DNA of 64,000 nt. It comes from AP-15 sp963799085. GTDB lineage: Bacteria; Pseudomonadota; Alphaproteobacteria; ATCC43930; CGMCC-115725. A model generated the notes under the pieces. That model had not been told where the DNA came from and made no database searches. It saw nothing but the letters and a program-made list of their open reading frames with translations. A program made the position numbers and the translations under genes. Each line of letters starts with the position of its first letter. The stretch's first letter is position 1. The stretch spans positions 124,001-188,000 of the forward strand of contig CAWCWA010000006.1 of the NCBI GenBank assembly GCA_963799085.1, read 5' to 3'. Shown in pieces: positions 38,599 through 47,411 of the stretch.

Positions 38599-39201
38599 AT
38601 GGCTTTTGAATTGCCGCCTCTGCCTTATCCGGCCAACGCGCTCGAACCGCACATGTCGGCGCGGACCTTCGAATTTCATCACGGCAGACACCATCAGGCC
38701 TACGTCACCAACCTCAACAACCTGGTCAAGGGCACGCCTCAGGAGAGCCAGTCGCTCGAGGATCTGATCAAGGCGAGCTACAAGGATGCGAGCAAGACCG
38801 GGCTCTTCAACAACGCCGCGCAGGTGTGGAACCACACCTTCTTCTGGAATTGCATGAAGCCGCAGGGCGGCGGCGCGCCGTCGGGGAATGTCGCCACGGC
38901 CATCACCCGCGATTGCGGCGGTCTCGACAAGTTCAAGGACGCCTTCAAGGCGGCCGCGGTCGGCCAGTTCGGCAGCGGCTGGGCCTGGCTTGTCGCCGAC
39001 AAGGGCCAGCTCAAGATCGTCGCCACGCCAAACGCGGTGACGCCGCTCGCCGAGGGCCAGACGGCACTTCTCACCTGTGACGTCTGGGAGCACGCCTATT
39101 ACCTCGACTATCAGAACCGCCGGCCGGACTTCGTGCAGACCTTCCTCGATCACCTGGTCAATTGGGATTTTGTCGCGCAGAACCTCTCCAAGGCCGGCTG
39201 A
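38599..39201 (+). CDS. sodB: Superoxide dismutase, Fe/Mn family (Fe-type features)
   Basis: Dismutates superoxide in the cytoplasm; 200 residues, intact. The metal ligands are His in EFHHGRHHQAYV, His in AAQVWNHTFFWNCM, and Asp/His in DVWEHAYYLDYQNRR. The phrase FNNAAQVWNHTFFW is typical of iron enzymes. The family start MAFELPPLPYPANALEPHMS fits ATG 38599; an ATG nine bases earlier is also in frame. A strong hairpin terminator follows. The upstream sequence is shared with the divergent NDUFAF6-like gene, so the two 5' ends overlap or nearly so. Confidence 0.96.
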   Translation: MAFELPPLPYPANALEPHMSARTFEFHHGRHHQAYVTNLNNLVKGTPQESQSLEDLIKASYKDASKTGLFNNAAQVWNHTFFWNCMKPQGGGAPSGNVATAITRDCGGLDKFKDAFKAAAVGQFGSGWAWLVADKGQLKIVATPNAVTPLAEGQTALLTCDVWEHAYYLDYQNRRPDFVQTFLDHLVNWDFVAQNLSKAG

Positions 39202-39221
39202 TCCCCGGAACGTTTCGGAAA

Positions 39222-39246
39222 AGGGCCCCGCAACGGGGCCCTTTTT
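39222..39246. terminator. Bidirectional hairpin terminator between sodB and a convergent gene
   Basis: GGGCCCCG, loop CAA, CGGGGCCC, followed by five T on the plus strand and preceded by AAAA on the other. It sits 21 bases past the sodB stop and abuts the stop of the opposing gene. Confidence 0.85.
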
Positions 39247-39551
39247 CATGGCAGAACGCCGCGATCGAGCACGATCGCGGTGTATTCGCGATAGCTCATG
39301 CCGAGCGCCTCGGCGCGGGCGAGGCGGGCAAGGGCGATCTCACGCGGCGGCGTGCGCCACGCCCGCGCATGCGCCTTGCGCCAGCAGAACATCCGCCAGC
39401 CGGCATGCGGATCGAGCGGCGGCCCGCCATTGTGGCCAATTCCCGGCGTCATGCCCAACCGATACCATAGAAGCGCCGCCATCGCGGGATCGGGCGCGCG
39501 GTCACCACGGCGAGACGGCTGTTCCCGGCTGCCGGCGCAACCGATCAGCAT
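39246..39551 (-). CDS. Small conserved-type protein with GIGHNGGPP motif, unknown function
   Basis: A short basic protein: from ATG 39551 it has 101 residues, and from ATG 39452 only 68 (MTPGIGHNGGPPLDPHAGW...). The latter start places the IGHNGGPP motif near the N-terminus, as in many small alphaproteobacterial and phage proteins I have seen. The rest, WRKAHARAWRTPPREIALAR and RAEALGMSYREYTAIVLDRG, looks helical. Function unknown. It shares the terminator with sodB. Confidence 0.65.
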   Translation of the reverse strand: MLIGCAGSREQPSRRGDRAPDPAMAALLWYRLGMTPGIGHNGGPPLDPHAGWRMFCWRKAHARAWRTPPREIALARLARAEALGMSYREYTAIVLDRGVLP

Positions 39552-39609
39552 TGCGTTGCGCCGCGAATCACCCCGGAAGTACGAAATTTTGCTGTTTCTG
39601 CTGTTATTT

Positions 39610-41475
39610 TCAGCGAAAAAACAGCAAACGGCGTCCAACCCTGCCTATGACCCTCCCGACGTGACGACCGGTCAACCTACTACTAAAAAGCGGTATTATC
39701 AACAAATAATTGCGTAATTCATAACGTAAAGCCACCCGGTCGCCTTGTCTGATCTGGACCGCGCGGTTGTCGACCGCGGGCAGCATCTGGGCGGGGTCGC
39801 GGGTGACGACGACGTCGATAACGGTCGGACGGTCGCGTTCCTCCATTCCCTGCCGGAGCGCCGGGGACAACGCCTCGGGGTCCTCGACGCGGATGCCGCC
39901 GCAGCCCATCGCGCGGGCGATCGCCGCGTAATCCATCTCCTTGAGGTCGGCCGACTGGTAGCGCCCGCCCATCATCACGTGCTGCAGCGCCTTGACGTAG
40001 CCGGAGGCCGCGTTGTTGATAACGATCACCGTCAGGCCGCATCCGGTGCGGCGCGCGGTTTCGAGTTCGCCCAGCATCATGTTGAACCCGCCATCGCCGC
40101 TGATCGCCACCACCGGACGATCGGGTGCGGCGAGGCACGCACCCATGCCGCCGGGCAGCCCGTAGCCGATCGAGGCAAAGCCGCGGTCCGGGATGAAATG
40201 GCGTCCCGGCCGCTTGGTGTCATAGAGCAGCCCGGTCCAATGCCCGGCGAACCCGCCATCGGCGACCAGGATCGCGTCCGCCGGCAGGGTCTTGTTCAGT
40301 TCGCGGCAGAGGCGCGCCATGTGCACCGGCCGGTCGCGCGAGTTGAGACGGGGTGCGGCGTCGTCCTCCCAGGCTTTCATGCGCGGCGCGATCTCGGCGA
40401 CATAGTCGGCGCGGGCTGCACGGGCCGCCTTGCCGCTGTCCGACAGCGCCTCGATAAAGTCTTCGAGCCCAGCGCGCGCATCGCCCCAGAGCGCGATCTC
40501 GGCCGGTATGCAGCGGCCGATCTCCTCGGCGACGATGTCGAGATGGATGACCGGGATGTGGGCCGGCGGCAGCGCAAAGCGCTTGGTCGCGATCTCGCCG
40601 AGCTTGCAGCCGACGACGATCAGGCAATCGGACGCCTCGATCAGTTCGTTGGCGATGCGCGAATAGCGCCCGAACAAGCCGACATTGAGCGGGTTGCCGC
40701 AGGCAATGCCACCCTTGCCGCTCATCGTGTGCGCGACCGGGATCGACTGCGCCTCGGCGAAGCGGGTCAGCGCATTCCAGGCTTCGGACAGATGTATCCC
40801 GCCGCCGGTCAATAGCAGCGGCCGCTTCGCCCCGGCGATCAATTTCGCGGCGCGCTCGATGTCGCCGCGGTCGGGACGGATGCGCCGCGCCGGCGCCTTC
40901 AGCGTCGCCTCGTCGACGACAAAATCCTCGGGCGCAAAATCGTGGACGCCGTGGCAGACATCCTCGGGCACGTCGAGCAGCACCGGACCCGGCCGCCCGG
41001 ATGTGGCTACCGCAAATGCGCGCCGCACCAGTTCGGGGATGCGGCTCGTCATCTCGACGCGGATAAGCTCCTTGACCGCGGGCTTGAGGATTTCGGCCTG
41101 GCGGCATTCCTGGGTCATGTTCTTCCAGGAATGCGCGCGGTTGGTGTCGCCGGCGATCGCGACGATCGGGATGCCGCCGTTCAGCGACTCGACGAGCCCG
41201 GTGACGAGGTTGGTGGCGCCCGGGCCGAGCGTGCCGTCGCAGATGCCGGGGCGGTTGGTGACGCGCGCGTAGGCGTCGGCGGCGAAAGCGCCGCAGCGCT
41301 CGTCGTTGATCAGGTGGTGGTTCAAGCCGACAAGGCCGATTGCGTCGTAGAACGGCAACAGCTGGAACCCGCCCATGCCGAACATCGGCCCGGCACCCGA
41401 CAAGTGCAATATCTCGGCAAGCGCGCGGCCGCCGGTCATCCTGCCCGACGGACGATTTTGCAAGGTCATAGACAT
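39610..41475 (-). CDS. TPP-binding enzyme, acetolactate-synthase-like
   Basis: A three-domain thiamine-diphosphate enzyme (PYR, central, PP domains). ATG 41475 follows AAAGGAGA with 8-base spacing. The activating Glu is in LINDERCGAFAADAYARVTN; the domain continues with DGTLGPGATNLVTGLVESLN and VLLDVPEDV. The PP domain carries the metal/TPP motif GDGGFNMMLGELETARRTGC and INNAASGYVKAL. The sequence after GDRVA (about 39730) looks like read-through past the true end, probably from an indel, so native length is about 580. It is the last gene of the four-gene E1 cluster, 23 bases after the duplicated protein. The substrate is unknown. Confidence 0.85.
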   Translation of the reverse strand: MSMTLQNRPSGRMTGGRALAEILHLSGAGPMFGMGGFQLLPFYDAIGLVGLNHHLINDERCGAFAADAYARVTNRPGICDGTLGPGATNLVTGLVESLNGGIPIVAIAGDTNRAHSWKNMTQECRQAEILKPAVKELIRVEMTSRIPELVRRAFAVATSGRPGPVLLDVPEDVCHGVHDFAPEDFVVDEATLKAPARRIRPDRGDIERAAKLIAGAKRPLLLTGGGIHLSEAWNALTRFAEAQSIPVAHTMSGKGGIACGNPLNVGLFGRYSRIANELIEASDCLIVVGCKLGEIATKRFALPPAHIPVIHLDIVAEEIGRCIPAEIALWGDARAGLEDFIEALSDSGKAARAARADYVAEIAPRMKAWEDDAAPRLNSRDRPVHMARLCRELNKTLPADAILVADGGFAGHWTGLLYDTKRPGRHFIPDRGFASIGYGLPGGMGACLAAPDRPVVAISGDGGFNMMLGELETARRTGCGLTVIVINNAASGYVKALQHVMMGGRYQSADLKEMDYAAIARAMGCGGIRVEDPEALSPALRQGMEERDRPTVIDVVVTRDPAQMLPAVDNRAVQIRQGDRVALRYELRNYLLIIPLFSSRLTGRHVGRVIGRVGRRLLFFR

Positions 41476-41498
41476 ATCGCTGTCTCCTTTATCCCTGC

Positions 41499-42309
41499 TC
41501 AAGAGCGAGGGACGGCGCGGCGCAGCCCGGCGACGAATTCGCGGGCGCTGATGCCCGGGCGAAGGTCGAGTGCGGCGGCGCGCGCGTTGACCCGGCTGAT
41601 CGTTCCGTCCTCGTAGGTCGAGCGCGCGTCGCCGATGCGGGCGCTTTCGGCCGAGACCGTCGCGGCGGCGATGCCGCGCGCGTCGAGCGCCGGCAGGCGC
41701 GAGGCGCCGGCGTCGTCCTTGCCGATACCGGCGTCGTTATAGAGGGCGCCGAGCACGTCGTATTTGAGCGCGGTCTCCGGTCTCCCGCCGAGCAGCCCGC
41801 CATGCGAGCCGGTGACGACGATCGCGTCCTTGTGCTCGGGCAGGACGAGGGAGGCGGAATCGAGCGCCCAGACCTGCGGCGCTTCGGGGACGAGCAGGAA
41901 GGCCGCCTCCAACGCCTTCGGGCGGCGCACGAGGCGTCCTCTGCGCCTGCTGCAATCGCGCGGCGGCGTCGCGGCACGACTGGCCGGGGGTTACCCCAAG
42001 CGATGCCGCCAGCCCGTTCGCATGGGTGATGACGCCGCCCGCCATCATGTCGGCGCCGTCGCCGATCCGCGCCGTGTCATGACCAACGGTCGCGGCGGGG
42101 ATGCCGAATTCCTGCAGGTAATCGAGGCCGGCTATCCCGGCGCGGTCGCGGCCGACGCCGGCGTCGTTGAAAATCGCCGCGGCGGCTTTGAGCTTCGCCG
42201 CGAGATAGGCGGCATAAACCCCGCCATGCGAGGCGTTGACGACGACCGCGCCAGCGGCCTCGGGCCCGACCCGGGTAATGCTATCAGCGACAACGATCGC
42301 AGCGGGCAT
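41499..42309 (-). CDS. Unrecognised protein made of two homologous repeats (one frameshift)
   Basis: About 269 residues after removing one extra base near 41935. Repeat A (about 1-120) has VVVNASHGGVYAA, AIFNDAGVGRDRAGI, GIPAATVGHDTARIGDGA and GGVITHANGLAASLGVTPGQ. Repeat B has IVVTGSHGGLLGG, ALYNDAGIGKDDAGA, GIAAATVSAESARIGDAR and DGTISRVNARAAALDLRPGI. Shared landmarks are SHGG, NDAGxG, AATV, SARIGD/TARIGD and a final Asn. No signal or membrane segment. I do not know the family. ATG 42309 is 11 bases after the E1 beta stop, so it belongs to the TPP-enzyme operon and may supply or handle its substrate. Confidence 0.75.
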
Positions 42310-42320
42310 CGTTCCGGCCC

Positions 42321-43298
42321 TCACGCCGCTACGGCGGGCCCCCGTCCTTGAAGCACCTCGCGGATGCCGGCGATGATCCGATTGCGGTCGGGGAAGACAT
42401 GGTTTTCGAGGACCGGGCTGTACGGTATCGGCACCTGCAGGGCGCAGACCCGCTTCACCGGCGCCTTCAGGCGGGCAAACGTCGCGGCGTCCTCGGTGGC
42501 CGCCGCCGCGACCTCCGCGGAAAAGCCCGCGGTCGGCCCCGCTTCGTCGGCGATCAGCAGCCGGCCGGTCTTCTGCACCGAGCCGCGGATCGTTGCGGTA
42601 TCGAGCGGCGCCAGCGTGCGCGGATCGACGACCTCGACCGAGATGCCTTCCTTGGCCAGCTCCTCGGCCGCGGCGAGCGCCTCGTGCACGAGCCAGGCGA
42701 GAGCGACGACCGTGATGTCGCTGCCCTCGCGTTTAACATCGGCCTGGCCGAGCGGGATCGTGTACTCCTCCTCGGGCACCGGCCCCTTGCGCCCCATCAA
42801 CCGGCCCGATTCGAACGAGATCACCGGGTTGTTGTCGCGGATCGCCGTCTTCAACAGCCCTTTCATGTCGTAGGGCGTCGACGGCAAAAACATCTTCAGG
42901 CCCGCGACGTTCATGAACATCGAGTAAGGCGACTGCGAGTGCTGCGCCGCCACCTGGCCGCCGCCGCCGACCGACGCCCGAAACAGGATCGGGAACGTCA
43001 CCTGGCCGCCGAACATGTAATGGATCTTCGCCGCCTGATTGACGATCTGGTCCATCGCGACAAAGCAGAACGTCACCTGCCGCCAGTCGGCGATCGGGCG
43101 AAACCCGGACCCGGCGGCGCCGATCGCCATGCCGGTGAACGCCGCTTCGGTGATCGGCGTCGACTTGATCCGCTCCGGGCCGAATTCCTTGAGGAGCGGC
43201 GGCAGCGCATCCGTCGACATGTAGAAGATCTTGGGATCGCGTCGCATCTCCTCGGCGACGGCTTCCAGGGCGGCCTCGTTGTAGGTCAGCTCTCGCAT
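42321..43298 (-). CDS. TPP-dependent alpha-ketoacid dehydrogenase E1, beta subunit (copy 2)
   Basis: An intact 325-residue beta subunit: MRELTYNEAALEAVAEEMRR, STPITEAAFTGMAIGAAGSG, HYMFGGQVTFPILFRAS, AAQHSQSPYSMFMNVAGLK and VVDPRTLAPLDTATIRGSV. The normal N-terminal GEDVA-like phrase is altered to YMSTDALPPLLKEFG, a divergence from copy 1 and from classical enzymes. It lies 15 bases after E1 alpha. As with copy 1, no E2 or E3 gene accompanies it. Confidence 0.92.
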   Translation of the reverse strand: MRELTYNEAALEAVAEEMRRDPKIFYMSTDALPPLLKEFGPERIKSTPITEAAFTGMAIGAAGSGFRPIADWRQVTFCFVAMDQIVNQAAKIHYMFGGQVTFPILFRASVGGGGQVAAQHSQSPYSMFMNVAGLKMFLPSTPYDMKGLLKTAIRDNNPVISFESGRLMGRKGPVPEEEYTIPLGQADVKREGSDITVVALAWLVHEALAAAEELAKEGISVEVVDPRTLAPLDTATIRGSVQKTGRLLIADEAGPTAGFSAEVAAAATEDAATFARLKAPVKRVCALQVPIPYSPVLENHVFPDRNRIIAGIREVLQGRGPAVAA

Positions 43299-43313
43299 GG
43301 TCCGGTCCTCCGG

Positions 43314-44295
43314 TCAGGCCGCAAACACATCGTCGGTCGCCTGCTCGGGCAACGGGAAGGGGCTCGCCTCGGCGAAGGCGACGGCCGCCTCGAGGGCGCC
43401 CATCACCTCGCTCTCCATCGCCCGCAGTTTCGCGTCGTCGAGTTCGCCCTGCTCGCTCAGCGCCCGTTCCAATAGCGCTATCGGATCCTTTTGCCGCCAG
43501 GCCTCGATTTCCGCCTTGTCGCGGGGATCGGGCTGTCCACGCCGCTCGGTATGGGCGCGCCAGCGGTAGGTCTTGCACTCGATCAAGGTCGGCCCGTCGC
43601 CCGCGCGCGCCCGCTCCACGGCGGCGTTCGCCGCCCGATAGACCGCGAAGATGTCGTTCCCGTCGACGACGATACCCGGGATGCCGTAGCCCGCCGCGCG
43701 CGCCGCCACGTCGGAGAGCGCATGCGTCGCGGCGGCCGCCGTCTGGGCCGCGTACATGTTGTTTTCGCAGACATAGATCATCGGCAATTTCCAGGTCGCC
43801 GCGATGTTGAGGCATTCGTGGAAGGGTCCGGCGTTCGAGGCGCCGTCGCCGAAAAACGAGACCGCGACGCCGCCCTTGCCCTCCATCTGCGCCGCGAGGC
43901 CCGCGCCGGTGACGATCGCGATCCCGCCGGCGACGATGCCGTTGGCGCCGAGCATGCCGATCGACGAAATCGGCGATATGCATCGAGCCGCCCTTGCCTT
44001 TGCAATAGCCCGTCTGCCTGCCGTAGAGCTCGGCCATCATGCGGTTCAGGTCCGCGCCCTTGGCGATGCAGTGGCCGTGGCCGCGATGGGTCGAGATGAT
44101 CCGGTCGCTCTGGCCAAGCGCCGAACAGACGCCGACCGCGACCGCCTCCTCGCCGATGTAGCAGTGGACGACGCCGTAGATCTTGCCGGCGAGATAGTCG
44201 GCCGAAGCGCGCTCCTCGAAACGCCGGATCGTCAACATCGCCCGCAGCATGCGCAGCTGCATATCGGGCGGCAGGTTCGGCGATAGACTCTGCAT
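43314..44295 (-). CDS. TPP-dependent alpha-ketoacid dehydrogenase E1, alpha subunit (copy 2, one insertion)
   Basis: First gene of the four-gene cluster. It starts MQSLSPNLPPDMQLRMLRAM; IISTHRGHGHCIAKGADLNR, GYCKGKGGSMHIADFS and, after an extra G near 43965, GMLGANGIVAGGIAIVTGAG follow. The TPP motif is GDGASNAGPFHECLNIA with ENNMYAAQT. Corrected length is 326 residues. HTERRGQPDPRDKAEIEAWR near the C-terminus is typical. The residue pattern is closest to acetoin- or pyruvate-type E1 alpha, but the substrate is not decided. Confidence 0.9.
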
Positions 44296-44384
44296 CGGGG
44301 TCCCTCCGGGCCAGGTCGAGGCATCTTATGATGAGCCCGCGCCCGCCAGCCGGCAACCGCATCCGCGCGATAATGGGTTTGGCG

Positions 44385-44883
44385 TCATGGCGCCGTGCTT
44401 CCCGGTCTCGCGGTTCTGTCCGGCAGCGGGCGTTCGAGAGCGACGCGCGCGAGGGTGGCGGTGATGCGGAAGGCCGCCTTGAACGTGCCGCGCAGACTGC
44501 CCGACACCTTCGACACGCCGCCGATGCGCCACCGGTATCTCCAGGATGCGCAACCCGGCGCGGGCGGCGCGCATCTGCATTTCGAGGTTCGAGCCATAGG
44601 TCATCTCGCGCATGCCGAGGCCGAAGAGCGCGTCGCGCCGGATCGCGCGAAACGGCGCCCTGTCGCTGTAGCGCACGCCGTAGAGGAGCCGCATCACGGC
44701 GCCGGCGATATGGCCGGCGAGGATCTGATGCGCGCGCATGCTGCCCGGTTCGCGCTCGTGCTCGACGACGATGCGGGCGCCCGCCGCGGCCGCAAGCTCG
44801 ACGGTACGGTCGGCGCGGCCGCTGTCGGCGACAACGATCTCGTCGCTCGTGCCCTCATCACGCAATGCGCGATCGATCAGCAC
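44385..44883 (-). CDS. Glycosyltransferase family 2 protein, shortened
   Basis: The N-terminal part reads LIDRALRDEGTSDEIVVADS with the GT2 strand VVADSGRADRT (usually DNGSTDGT-like) and AAGARIVVEHER. It then jumps to EPGSMRAHQILAGH, skipping about 60 residues that would contain the DxD donor-binding motif. The C-terminal half, VRYSDRAPFRAIRRDALFGL and SNLEMQMRAARAGLRILEIP, is typical; a frame slip near 44520 leads to GGVSKVSGSLRGTFKAAFRI. As it stands it lacks the catalytic DxD region and the true N-terminus, so it is probably a pseudogene. Confidence 0.65.
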
Positions 44884-45044
44884 AAAGTAGGGTGGGCCCT
44901 TTCGCCAGGATCTGCCCAGCCGAGGTCATGCTGACGAGAAGGCGGCACCCCGAAACGAACAGCTCCTCGGCCAGCAGCACCGCAAACGACGCGCCGACGG
45001 CACAGCCGATGATGCCGAACCGTTCGCCGTCGTAATCGGCGTCG

Positions 45045-45420
45045 ATGATGGTGGCAACAGACCTGTGGAAATTGCCGCCTTACTACACCGATCATCCGAA
45101 AAAACCATTCGGGGAGACCGGTCTCGCGCATTCGATGATGATCGAGGGTAAATCGGCGGCGATCCCGTGGCAGGCCGATTTCGTCAACAATGTCGTGTTG
45201 CCCCACTTCTATCTGTTCGCGCCTGTCGTCTACGGATTGGAGGTCCTGACCGCGGTATCGCTGATCCTCGGGCTTTTCGTGCGGCTGGGCGGCGTCATCG
45301 GGGCGTTACAGATATTGAAGTTGTGGCTGGGGCTCTACGATGCGTGGGGCGAGTGGCCCTGGGCCTACTTCTTCCTGTTGTCGCTGATGATCAACTTCGC
45401 AGACCGACGGCGTCTGTTAT
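45045..45420 (+). CDS. DoxX/DoxD-like membrane protein (ends unresolved)
   Basis: It reads MMVATDLWKLPPYYTDHPKK, SMMIEGKSAAIPWQADFVNN, then membrane segments (VVLPHFYLFAPVVYGLEVLT, LILGLFVRLGGVIGALQILK, WAYFFLLSLMINFADR). The pattern fits the four-helix DoxX/TQO small-subunit family. The first helix seems cut short, with an in-frame stop just upstream, and the frame has no stop before running antisense through rmuC, so an indel near 45410 is likely. It is convergent with rmuC. Confidence 0.6.
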
Positions 45421-46913
45421 TGCGCGGCGAGGGCAGGGGGGTCGAGGTCGTCGTCCGGCGGCTCGACGGCGGCGTCGCCACTGAGGCCGAGCACTTCCTC
45501 CGCCCGCCCGACCTCGATCGTGTCCACCGTCGTCAGCACCTTGCCGACGATCCCGGTGCGGCGCTGCGCCTCCCTGATGCCCTTGCCCAGGGTTTCGGCG
45601 CGCTGCGCCATGACGTTCAACGCCCGGCCGAGATTGGCCCATTCGGCCTTGACCGCCGCCAGGATCTCGCCGATGGCGCCGGCCTTCTGTTCGAGGGCGA
45701 GGGTCAGATGGCCGACCCGGATGCAGTGCAACAGGGCCGGCAGGAGCCCCGGCCCCATGATCATGACATGGTGCTCGCGCCGCACGGTCTCGACGAGGCC
45801 CGGCGTCCTGTGGATCTCGGCGAAGAGGCCCTCGGACGGCAGATACATGACGGCGAACTCGACGGTGCGCGGCGGGGCGATGTATTTCGCCGCGATGCGC
45901 TTTGCCTCCTCGCGGATGCGGCGTTCGAGCGCGCGGCGGGCGGCGGCCTCATCCTCGGCCGAGCCCGTTTCGCCGGCGAGCCGCAGCCGGTCGTAATCCT
46001 CGGTCGGGAATTTCGCGTCGATCGCCAGCCAGACGTCCTCGCTCGCTCCGCGCAACGGCATGCGCAACGCGAATTCGACAAATTCGCCGCCCTGGCCGAT
46101 GCGGAAATTGCACTCATAGGCGCCCTGCGGCAGCACGTCGTCGAGGAGCGCCTGCAGGTGAGCCTCGCCCCAGCCGCCGCGCGACTTGACGTTGGAGAAG
46201 AGCCGCTTCAGATCGCCGATCTGGCCCGACACGCTCTGCACCTGGCCGATCGCCTGCTGCACCTGGGCGAATTGCTCGGTGACCCGCTGAAAGCTCTCGT
46301 CGAGCCGCTTCTGCAATGCCGATTGCAATTGCTCGTCGACGGCACGGCGCATCTCTTCGAGCTTGGCCTCGTTGCCGGTGCGGATTTCTTCGAGCTTGCC
46401 GCTGACCCTTTCGCGCAACAGCTCCTGTTCCGCGCGCAGCCTCTCGCCAAATCCGGAGAAACCCTGGCCGACCCGCTCGGCCAGTTCGCCGAACTCCTTG
46501 CCGAGCCGGCCGATGACCGCCTCGCGCTGCTCGCCGAGTGCTCGCGTCGTATCCGCCGCCGCCTCGCGCACCGCCTGGTCCATCATCTGCAGCCGTTGCG
46601 ACTGCTGCTCGCCGAACCGGCCGAGTTCGTCCGATTGCGTCCGGGTGCCCTCCTGCACCTTGTCGAAGGCCGCCGACAGGCCGCGTTGCGCGCCTTCGGC
46701 GATCTCCCGGCGCAATGCCTGATCCATTTCGGTCAGGCTTCGGCGCAATGCCTCGCCGCTGCGTTCGAGCGCGTCGAGGCGGCCGGCAAGATCGGTCTCG
46801 CCGGACCCCGCCGCCCGGCGCTGCGCGTTGCCCCTCGCGATAAGCCAGAAGAGCAGGCAGAAATGGACCACCCCCAGGACGACGAGGACGTACGTCAAAG
46901 GTTCGCCCGACAT
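45417..46913 (-). CDS. rmuC: DNA recombination protein RmuC
   Basis: A 498-residue, intact protein. It has an N-terminal membrane anchor (TYVLVVLGVVHFCLLFWLIA), a long coiled-coil region (residues about 45-240), then the nuclease-like core: SRGGWGEAHLQALLDDVLPQ, VWLAIDAKFPTEDYDRL, EFAVMYLPSEGLFAEI and MIMGPGLLPALLHCI. RmuC is implicated in limiting inversion of short inverted repeats; the DAKFP motif is the proposed active-site segment of this PD-(D/E)XK-like fold. It ends TAA at 45417, tail-to-tail with the DoxX-like gene. Confidence 0.95.
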   Translation of the reverse strand: MSGEPLTYVLVVLGVVHFCLLFWLIARGNAQRRAAGSGETDLAGRLDALERSGEALRRSLTEMDQALRREIAEGAQRGLSAAFDKVQEGTRTQSDELGRFGEQQSQRLQMMDQAVREAAADTTRALGEQREAVIGRLGKEFGELAERVGQGFSGFGERLRAEQELLRERVSGKLEEIRTGNEAKLEEMRRAVDEQLQSALQKRLDESFQRVTEQFAQVQQAIGQVQSVSGQIGDLKRLFSNVKSRGGWGEAHLQALLDDVLPQGAYECNFRIGQGGEFVEFALRMPLRGASEDVWLAIDAKFPTEDYDRLRLAGETGSAEDEAAARRALERRIREEAKRIAAKYIAPPRTVEFAVMYLPSEGLFAEIHRTPGLVETVRREHHVMIMGPGLLPALLHCIRVGHLTLALEQKAGAIGEILAAVKAEWANLGRALNVMAQRAETLGKGIREAQRRTGIVGKVLTTVDTIEVGRAEEVLGLSGDAAVEPPDDDLDPPALAAQ

Positions 46914-46987
46914 GCTCTTTCGCCGCCCTCTTCAGCCCCGCCGCAGACCGTACCCGCGGTCTGCCGCGCGTCTGCTCTAGTCGCTAA

Positions 46988-47348
46988 TCATTTCGCGGCC
47001 GTTACCATGATCTCGACCAATACCTCCGGGCGCGCCAAATCGGCCCTCACGCAGGCGCGCGCCGGCGGATTCTGCGGGATCGACCCAGCCGTTCCACACC
47101 GAATTCATCTCGGCGAAGAGGCCCATGTCCTTGATCCACAGATTGGCCGACAGCAGGTTCGATTTCGTCGTCCCGGCCTGCGCCAGATACGAATCGATCT
47201 TGTCGAGGATCTGCTGCGTCTGCCCCTTGATGTCCTGGCTGGTGTCGCTGGCGGTCAGCCCGGCGAGATAGACCGTGTCGCCGCGCACCACGCACCGGCT
47301 CATGCGCGGGCCGGGCGGCTGGGTGATTTCGATCCGGCGAATATCCAC
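46988..47348 (-). CDS. RidA-family protein (one insertion)
   Basis: Member of the RidA/YjgF family, which hydrolyses reactive enamine/imine intermediates. It starts MDIRRIEITQPPGPRMSRCV; VVRGDTVYLAGLTASDTSQD and QTQQILDKIDSYLAQAGTTK follow. An extra C near 47086 shifts the frame; without it the tail reads QNPPARACVRADLARPEVLV and ends at 46988, including the conserved Arg that binds carboxylates. Corrected length 119 residues, slightly diverged (RidA subfamily other than the archetype). It follows a cupin gene on the same strand. Confidence 0.9.
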
Positions 47349-47355
47349 AGCACAC

Positions 47356-47377
47356 CTCCCTCTCCTGGTGGAGGGAG
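47356..47377. other. Hairpin between the cupin and ridA genes
   Basis: CTCCCTC and GAGGGAG form a seven-pair stem with an eight-base loop. No T-run follows, so an attenuator or RNA-stabilising role is only a guess. Confidence 0.3.
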
Positions 47378-47411
47378 AAGTGTGGCCCGGCGCGGCGTTG
47401 AAGGGAAGCGC

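Noticed and set aside
42348..43475. A 375-codon plus-strand frame over the E1 genes
   Set aside because: A shadow of E1 beta copy 2, rich in Arg/Asp/His with no motif.
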